From: Piscinibacter sp943370595
GTDB lineage: Bacteria > Pseudomonadota > Gammaproteobacteria > Burkholderiales > Burkholderiaceae_C
DNA: 64,000 bases
Assembly: GCA_943370595.1 (NCBI GenBank)
Contig: CALRRO020000017.1
Coordinates: forward strand, 1-64,000
Direction of reading: 5' to 3'
Part shown: in pieces, positions 58,983-64,000 of the stretch
How the letters are laid out: each line of letters opens with the position of its first letter
Numbering within the stretch: the first letter of the stretch is position 1
Program-made: the position numbers and the translations under genes
The notes under the pieces: generated by a model
The model's database searches: none
What the model was told of the DNA's origin: nothing
The model's input: only the letters and a program-made list of their open reading frames with translations

Positions 58983-61900
58983 ATGGCGGTGTTCATCTTC
59001 AGCGCGCTCGGTGATGCAGCGCACCTGAGCTTCGACCCGCTGGTCGACGTGCTGCGCTTCGATGCCACGGCCATCAGCGCCAGCGAGGTCCGGATATCGG
59101 TCTCGGGCGAGAACCTGGCGCTCACCGTGGCCGGCAAGACGGTCTGGCTCGATGGCGTGAGCCTGAATCAGTTGGCGGTGGCGAACCTCCAGTTCGCCAA
59201 CGGCAGCTCGGTGATGCTGGGCGACGGTACCAGCAACGACTTCAAGGACGCCTACGGCCTCGAGTACCCGATGGCCGGTCTGGGCACCAGCAATCAGGTA
59301 TGGGGGCGCGACGGGGCGGACTACATCGCCACCGGCAGCGGCTCGGACTGGCTGGTCGGCAACGTCGCGCTGGCGCCGCTCAACCATGTGTCGCGCAATG
59401 GCGCGACCGGCTCGCCGGTCAACAGTTCGCACGCCTCGGTGAGTGCCGACGGGCGCTACGTCGCCTTCGATGGCGACTGGACCCAGTTCGGCACCAACGG
59501 CGGCGACGGCGTGATCGTCAAGGACATGAACACCGGCGCATTCAGCGACGAGCATCGCAACGCCGCTGGCCAGGCGGGCTCGTCCGGCGCCGGCTCGGTG
59601 GTGATCTCGGCCGACGGGCGTTCGGTGGCCTTTCTCAGCGCCTCGTCCAACCTCGTCGACGGCTCGGGCAGCGGTGCCCTGTACGACATCTACGTGGCCG
59701 ACACGCAGGGCACCGGCATCGTGCGCGCCTCGACCGGCACCGGCGGCACGCTGGCCGCCGACGGCCGCGCCCTGAACCCGGACCTCTCCGGCACCGGCCG
59801 GTACCTGGTCTTCGAGAGCGACACGTCGAACTACGCCGCCGGCGGCTCGACGGCGCAGACCGACATCTTCCTGAAGGACCTGCAGACCGGCACGCTGACG
59901 CGCGTGTCGACCAGCCTGAGCAACGCGGACGGCAATGGCGAAAGCATCAACGCGAAAGTCTCGGCCGACGGCGACTTCGTCGTGTTCCAGAGCACGGCGA
60001 GCAACCTGACCACCGGCGACACCAACGGCCAGAGCGACATCTTCCTGTGGAGCCGCTCGACCGGCAAGCTGACCAACATCACCGGCGGCCTGACCCCGGT
60101 CTCGAACCCGAACAACGGCAACTTCAACGCCGACGTGGCCTACAACGGCGACAAGAACGCCTTCGTCGTGTTCGAGACCGACCGCAACCTGGTGGCGGCC
60201 GACACCTCCAACGGCACCGACGTCTACGCCTACAACTTCATCAGCCACACGCTGACGCTGGTCTCGTCCAATGCCGACGGCCGCGGAGTCGCGCTGTCCA
60301 GCGGCGAAGCCTCGGTGTCCGACGATGGCCGCTGGGTGGTCTTCACCAGCTACTCTGATGCCCTGGTCCCGGGCGACACGAACGGCACGCGCGACATCTT
60401 CGTCAAGGACCTGAAGACCGGCGAGATCGCGCTGGTGTCCAAGGCCGGCGCGGTGGCCGGCAACGGGCCGAGCTCGCATGCACAGATCTCCTCCGGCGGC
60501 GACTGGATCGTCTTCGAGAGCGCCGCCACCAACCTGGCCTCGACCGACGCCAACGGCAGCTTCACGGACGTGTTCCGCGTGGCCAACCCGCTGCTGCGCG
60601 ACACGCTGATCGGCGGAGCAGGCAACGACACCTATGTGCTCAGCCGCGCCGACGTGGTGACCGAGGCGGTCGGCGGCGGCACGGACACCGTGCAGGCGTC
60701 CATCCACTACACGCTGGGCGCGAACCTCGAGAACCTGGTGCTGACCGGCACGGCCAGCCTGATCGGCACCGGCAACGGCCTGAACAACGTGATTACCGGC
60801 AATGCGGGCAACAACCTGCTGAACGGCGGCGGCGGCATCGACACCGTCTCGTACGCCAACGCGACCGGCCCGGTGACGGTGAGCCTGGCGACAACCGCCG
60901 CACAGGTCACCGGCTCCGGCAGCGACACGCTGTCCAACTTCGAGAACATCATCGGCTCGCGCTTCAACGACCGTCTGACCGGCAACGACCTGGCCAACCG
61001 AATCGACGGAGGGCTCGGCAGCGACACGATGACCGGCGGAAAAGGCAGCGACACCTACGTCGCCAACGCGTCGACGGACATCATCGTCGAGACCGGCACG
61101 GCCGCCGGCGAGACCGACACCGTGCTGTCCGCGGTGAACTGGACGCTGGGGGCGACACTGGAGAACCTCGGGCTGACCGGCACCACGGCAACCAACGGCA
61201 CCGGCAACAACGCCAACAACGTGATTGGCGGCAATGGCATCGCCAACATCCTGAATGGTGCGGGCGGCAACGACATCGTCAACGGCGCGGCCGGCAACGA
61301 CAGCCTGATCGGCGGCAGCGGCAACGACCGGCTCGACGGCGGCATCGGCAACGACACGCTGGTCGGCGGCGAAGGCAGCGACACCTATCTGACCGACAGC
61401 GCGGCCGACATCATCACCGAGAGCGGCACCACCGCCACCGACGTCGACACGGTCTATGCGGGCGTGAGCTGGACCCTGCAGTCCACGCTGGAGAACCTGA
61501 CGCTGACCGGCACCGCAGCCAACGGCGGCGGCAACTCGAAGGCCAACGTGATCCTGGGCAACGCCGGGGCCAACACGCTCACGGCCGGCGCTGGCAACGA
61601 CACCGTCAGCGGCGGAACGGGCAACGACACGATCCGCGGCGACTCGGGGGCGGACGCGATCACCGGCGGCGCAGGCAGCGACGTCTTCGTCTTCAACAGC
61701 ACCGTGGGCAGCGACACCATCAGCGACTTTCTGGCCGGCACCGACGACGTGCGCATCACGCAGAGCGCGCTGCGCATCGGCGATGGCGATCTCCTCGTCG
61801 AGGGCGCGGTTCGGGTGGGCAGCGCCGGCGGTTTCTCGGGCACGGCCGAACTGGTGATCCACACCAACAACGCCGCCTCGCTGTCGACGAGCGCGGCAGC

Positions 61901-62102
61901 AGCCGCCATCGGCTCGGCCAGCAGCGCCTACACGGTCGGGCGCACCGCGCTGTTCGTGGTCGACACCGGCGTCAGCACCGGCGTCTACCTGTTCACCGCA
62001 GCCGATGCGAATGCGCTGGTCTCGGCCAGCGAACTGACGCTGCTGGCGACACTGACCGGCGCCACCGCGACCACCTCGGCCGACTACGTGTTCAGCGCCT
62101 GA
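58983..62102 (+). CDS. Secreted beta-propeller / RTX calcium-binding protein
   Basis: The 1,039-residue product has no Sec signal. Residues about 150-550 hold seven repeats of a PD40/TolB-like blade (SADGRYVAFDG, SADGRSVAFLS, SGTGRYLVFES, SADGDFVVFQS, DKNAFVVFET, SDDGRWVVFTS, SGGDWIVFES), enough for one seven-bladed propeller. Residues about 545-905 hold RTX nonapeptides (GGAGNDTYV, GGSGNDRLDGGIGNDTLVGG), alternating with three TLGANLENLxLTGT modules. The C-terminal 130 residues end TTSADYVFSA, fitting a type I secretion signal. ATG 58983 has GGAGG 5 nt upstream. No type I secretion genes are nearby. A surface or adhesive role is a guess. Confidence 0.85.
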   Translation: MAVFIFSALGDAAHLSFDPLVDVLRFDATAISASEVRISVSGENLALTVAGKTVWLDGVSLNQLAVANLQFANGSSVMLGDGTSNDFKDAYGLEYPMAGLGTSNQVWGRDGADYIATGSGSDWLVGNVALAPLNHVSRNGATGSPVNSSHASVSADGRYVAFDGDWTQFGTNGGDGVIVKDMNTGAFSDEHRNAAGQAGSSGAGSVVISADGRSVAFLSASSNLVDGSGSGALYDIYVADTQGTGIVRASTGTGGTLAADGRALNPDLSGTGRYLVFESDTSNYAAGGSTAQTDIFLKDLQTGTLTRVSTSLSNADGNGESINAKVSADGDFVVFQSTASNLTTGDTNGQSDIFLWSRSTGKLTNITGGLTPVSNPNNGNFNADVAYNGDKNAFVVFETDRNLVAADTSNGTDVYAYNFISHTLTLVSSNADGRGVALSSGEASVSDDGRWVVFTSYSDALVPGDTNGTRDIFVKDLKTGEIALVSKAGAVAGNGPSSHAQISSGGDWIVFESAATNLASTDANGSFTDVFRVANPLLRDTLIGGAGNDTYVLSRADVVTEAVGGGTDTVQASIHYTLGANLENLVLTGTASLIGTGNGLNNVITGNAGNNLLNGGGGIDTVSYANATGPVTVSLATTAAQVTGSGSDTLSNFENIIGSRFNDRLTGNDLANRIDGGLGSDTMTGGKGSDTYVANASTDIIVETGTAAGETDTVLSAVNWTLGATLENLGLTGTTATNGTGNNANNVIGGNGIANILNGAGGNDIVNGAAGNDSLIGGSGNDRLDGGIGNDTLVGGEGSDTYLTDSAADIITESGTTATDVDTVYAGVSWTLQSTLENLTLTGTAANGGGNSKANVILGNAGANTLTAGAGNDTVSGGTGNDTIRGDSGADAITGGAGSDVFVFNSTVGSDTISDFLAGTDDVRITQSALRIGDGDLLVEGAVRVGSAGGFSGTAELVIHTNNAASLSTSAAAAAIGSASSAYTVGRTALFVVDTGVSTGVYLFTAADANALVSASELTLLATLTGATATTSADYVFSA

Positions 62103-63207
62103 GCCGCGCCAGCACCTCGTCGGCGATCGCGAGGCTGGCCGTCAGGCCGGGGGATTCGATGCCGAACAGGTTCACGAGCCCGGCCACACCGTGCTCCGCG
62201 GGCCCCTGCAGCACGAAGTCGCCGGCCACCTCGCCGGGGCCTTGCAGCTTCGGCCGCACACCGCTGTAGGCCGGCTGCAGCGCACCGTCGCGCAGGTCGG
62301 GCCAGTAGCGGCGGATCTCGGCGTAGAAGGCATCGGCGCGCGACGCATCGACGCGGTAGTCGATCTCGTCCGGCGACCCGGGCGGCAGCCACTGCACGTC
62401 GGGGCCGAAGCGCGCCTGGCCGGCCAGGTCGAGCGTGAGGTGTACGCCGAGACCGGCCTGCTCGGGCACCGGGTAGATCAGGCGGCCGAACGGCGCGCGG
62501 CCGGCCAGCGCGAAGTAGTTGCCCTTGGCGTGAAAGGCCTGCGGCCGATGGCCAGGTGCCAGGTCGGGCATTCGCTCGGCCAGGCCCGGCGCCCACAGGC
62601 CTGCGGCGTTGACGACGACGCCGGCCGCCAGTTGCATCGGCGACTCACCGCCGACGTCGACGACCAGCCGATCCTGCGCGAGGTGAACGCCAGACACCGG
62701 CGACTGCAGCGCCAGTGCGCCGTCGGCGGCCTCGAGATCACCCTGCAGGGCGAGCATCAGCGCATGGCTGTCGACGATGCCGGTGTCGGGCGAAAGCAGC
62801 GCGGCCGTGCAGCGCAACGCGGGCTCGAGGGCCGCGGCGGCCTGGGCCTCCAGCCATTGCAACTGCACGCCGTTGGCCGCCGCCTGGGCCTGGGTCGCCA
62901 CGAGCGCCCCATGCTGCGCGACCGAGGTCGCCACCACCAGCTTGCCGCAGCGTCGGTGGGCGACACCGTGCGATTCGCAGAAGGCGTAGAGCAGGTCGCG
63001 GCCGGCCACGCACAGGCGTGCCTTCAGCGAGCCGGCCGGGTAGTACAGCCCGGCGTGGATCACTTCGCTGTTGCGGGAGCTGGTGCCGGTGCCAATGGCG
63101 TGGGCACGCTCGAGCACCACGGTCTCCAGGCCACTGCCGGCCAGCGCACGGCCCACTGCCAGGCCGACCACGCCGGCTCCGATCACCACGGCATCGACGC
63201 TGTCCAT
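62092..63207 (-). CDS. FAD-dependent oxidoreductase, L-2-hydroxyglutarate oxidase-like
   Basis: The 371-residue DAO-family protein starts MDSVDAVVIGAGVVGLAVGRALAG (FAD site) and has TGTSSRNSEVIHAGLYYPAGSLKARLCVAG, a block typical of L-2-hydroxyglutarate dehydrogenase/oxidase (LhgO), plus YSGVRPKLQGPG and LFGIESPGLTASLAIAD near the end. Substrate assignment follows the family. ATG 63207 is preferred; a TTG at 63252 would add 15 residues encoded in a short repeat. Its 3' end overlaps the RTX gene by 11 bp, convergently. Confidence 0.85.
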   Translation of the reverse strand: MDSVDAVVIGAGVVGLAVGRALAGSGLETVVLERAHAIGTGTSSRNSEVIHAGLYYPAGSLKARLCVAGRDLLYAFCESHGVAHRRCGKLVVATSVAQHGALVATQAQAAANGVQLQWLEAQAAAALEPALRCTAALLSPDTGIVDSHALMLALQGDLEAADGALALQSPVSGVHLAQDRLVVDVGGESPMQLAAGVVVNAAGLWAPGLAERMPDLAPGHRPQAFHAKGNYFALAGRAPFGRLIYPVPEQAGLGVHLTLDLAGQARFGPDVQWLPPGSPDEIDYRVDASRADAFYAEIRRYWPDLRDGALQPAYSGVRPKLQGPGEVAGDFVLQGPAEHGVAGLVNLFGIESPGLTASLAIADEVLARLRR

Positions 63208-63248
63208 GGGCTCGAATACTCCCGCTAGAAAATACTCCCGCTCGAAAT
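63208..63248. repeat. Short direct repeat upstream of the oxidoreductase
   Basis: On the minus strand CGGGAGTATT occurs twice, about 16 nt apart, between the tRNA terminator and the oxidoreductase start. The second copy supplies the GGAG nearest the ATG. It may be a small tandem duplication of a ribosome-site region. Confidence 0.3.
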
Positions 63249-63253
63249 GCAAA

Positions 63254-63276
63254 CGGCCGGGTGTTGTGCCCGGCCG
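63254..63276 (-). terminator. Intrinsic terminator of tRNA-Val
   Basis: CGGCCGGG (63254-63261) pairs perfectly with 63269-63276 around a 7-nt loop. On the minus strand it is followed by TTTGCATTT. It lies 42 bp past the tRNA 3' end. Confidence 0.7.
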
Positions 63277-63318
63277 AATGTGCTGTACTTGCTGTCCTGC
63301 TTCTGCTGTCTGGATCGT

Positions 63319-63393
63319 TGGTGGGCGGCGAGGGTTTCGAACCCCCGACCCCCGCAGTGTGAATGCGATGCTCTACCCCTGAGCTAGCCGCCC
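63319..63393 (-). tRNA. tRNA-Val (anticodon CAC)
   Basis: The 75-nt gene folds as a cloverleaf. The acceptor stem is GGGCGGC/GCCGCCC, the D arm GCTC...GAGC, and the anticodon loop TTCACAC gives CAC, reading GTG codons, the main valine codon in this GC-rich DNA. The T arm contains GGTTCGAAACC. The 3' CCA is encoded. It lies between dnaQ and the oxidoreductase on the same strand and may be co-transcribed with dnaQ. Confidence 0.95.
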
Positions 63394-63415
63394 TCGCGAT
63401 CCGCAGAGCCTTGGA

Positions 63416-64000
63416 TTATGCCACAGCCTCCTCGGCTGGCGCCCAGACCGTCTTGCCGCCGCTGGCCTTGGCCAGGTCGGCGATGAGCTTGCCGTGTGCC
63501 TCGACTTCGGTCGCGTCGGCGCAGATCACCGGCAATTCGAAACGCGACAGGTCGATCGCCTCGATGGTGACTTCGGTCGAGGTCGACTCGACCTCCTCGA
63601 TGACCAGAGAATCCTGCCCGCGCGTCATGCGGATATAGACCTCGGCCAGCAGCCCGGCGTCGAGCAGCGCACCGTGAAGGCTGCGGCTGGCGTTGTCGAC
63701 CTCGAGTCGCTTGCACAGCGCGTCGAGCGAGTTCGACTTGCCCGGGAACATCTCGCGCGCCATCAGCAGCGTGTCGGTGATGGAGCCGACCTGCGCGTCG
63801 AAGGCCGGCCGGCCGAGCCGGCGCAGTTCGGCGTTCAGGAAGCCGATGTCGAATGCGGCGTTGTGGATCAGGATCTCGGCGCCGGCGAGGTAGTCCATCA
63901 ACTCGTCGGCCACCGCTGCGAAGAGCGGCTTGTCGGCCAGGAACTCGTCGGTCAGGCCGTGCACCTTGATCGCGTCTTCGTGGCTGCTGCGCTCGGGGTT
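63416..64000 (-). CDS. dnaQ: DNA polymerase III epsilon subunit DnaQ (partial)
   Basis: Only the C-terminal 194 residues lie in the window; the 5' end runs past base 64000. The exonuclease fold shows IKVHGLTDEFL, the ExoII motif HNAAFDIGFLNAELRR, and ExoIII SLHGALLDAGLLAEVYI with the catalytic His and Asp. The tail after about residue 110 is where epsilon binds the alpha subunit. The first Exo motif (DxExT) must be outside the window. It is the proofreading 3'-5' exonuclease of the replicase. Confidence 0.93.
   Translation of the reverse strand, partial: NPERSSHEDAIKVHGLTDEFLADKPLFAAVADELMDYLAGAEILIHNAAFDIGFLNAELRRLGRPAFDAQVGSITDTLLMAREMFPGKSNSLDALCKRLEVDNASRSLHGALLDAGLLAEVYIRMTRGQDSLVIEEVESTSTEVTIEAIDLSRFELPVICADATEVEAHGKLIADLAKASGGKTVWAPAEEAVA

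Noticed and set aside
60600..61700. Tandem repeats considered as a CRISPR array
   Set aside because: The repeats encode RTX nonapeptides in frame, vary in sequence and lack uniform spacers.
58896..61862. 988-codon minus-strand frame opposite the RTX gene
   Set aside because: Repetitive only because the RTX repeats on the plus strand are repetitive; no independent start signal.

Overview
The window is almost entirely a proteobacterial photosynthesis gene cluster (PGC), spanning about 5.0 to 54.5 kb and flanked by ordinary housekeeping genes. GC content and codon use are uniformly high. The closest match I can infer is a purple or aerobic anoxygenic phototrophic betaproteobacterium of the Rubrivivax/Roseateles/Rhizobacter type (Burkholderiales). 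This rests on the spheroidene-type carotenoid set with crtA, an LH2 alpha with an Ala-rich tail, puf genes ending in a tetraheme pufC, an oxygen-dependent acsF with no bchE, and ispH inside the cluster. The species assignment is inference. I saw no insertion sequence, CRISPR array or rRNA.

Layout. 0.1-5.0 kb: small membrane protein, Tat-exported PhoX phosphatase with a Pho box, ParA-like ATPase, type II NADH dehydrogenase. 5.0-9.3 kb: a bilin light-sensing module: heme oxygenase, a bacteriophytochrome without a kinase domain, and a second PpsR coupled to it by an overlapping stop/start. 9.3-15.5 kb (minus strand): aerR, ppsR1, bchG, a PucC-family gene, bchP and a small membrane protein. 15.8-34.9 kb (plus strand): bchFNBHLM-lhaA-puhABC-acsF-puhE-crtIB-orf83-pucBA-pucC-orf34. 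54.4-34.9 kb (minus strand): bchIDO, crtEF, bchCXYZ, pufB-orf74-pufALMC, ispH, crtADC and orf79. The two long arms run head-on and overlap at 34.9 kb. 54.5-64 kb: acyl-CoA synthetase, glutaryl-CoA dehydrogenase, aat-bpt (N-end-rule aminoacyl transferases), a propeller/RTX secreted protein, an L-2-hydroxyglutarate oxidase-like protein, tRNA-Val(CAC) and a partial dnaQ.

How it works together. BchI/D/H, BchM, AcsF, BchL/N/B, BchF, BchX/Y/Z, BchC, BchG and BchP make phytylated bacteriochlorophyll a. IspH and CrtE feed isoprenoid units to CrtB, I, C, D, F and A. PufLMC with PuhA form the reaction centre, PufAB is LH1, PucAB is LH2, and LhaA, PucC, PuhB, PuhC and PuhE assist assembly. Control is visible in the DNA: TGT-N12-ACA PpsR boxes lie over promoters of bchC, pucBA, crtE, bchI, bchG and, less exactly, bchF. 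At bchC and pucBA, and in part at crtE and bchI, they are paired 8 bp apart. With two PpsR proteins, an AerR-type B12-domain antirepressor and a phytochrome, the cluster probably integrates redox, blue or B12-mediated and far-red signals.

The most unusual items are: the BphO-BphP-PpsR2 module on a betaproteobacterial PGC, with PpsR2 having a divergent DNA-reading helix; a PufC cytochrome fused to a C-terminal OmpA-like domain; an unrecognised 74-residue one-helix protein encoded between pufB and pufA; a 34-residue one-helix protein encoded after pucC; and a crtC without a normal start codon.
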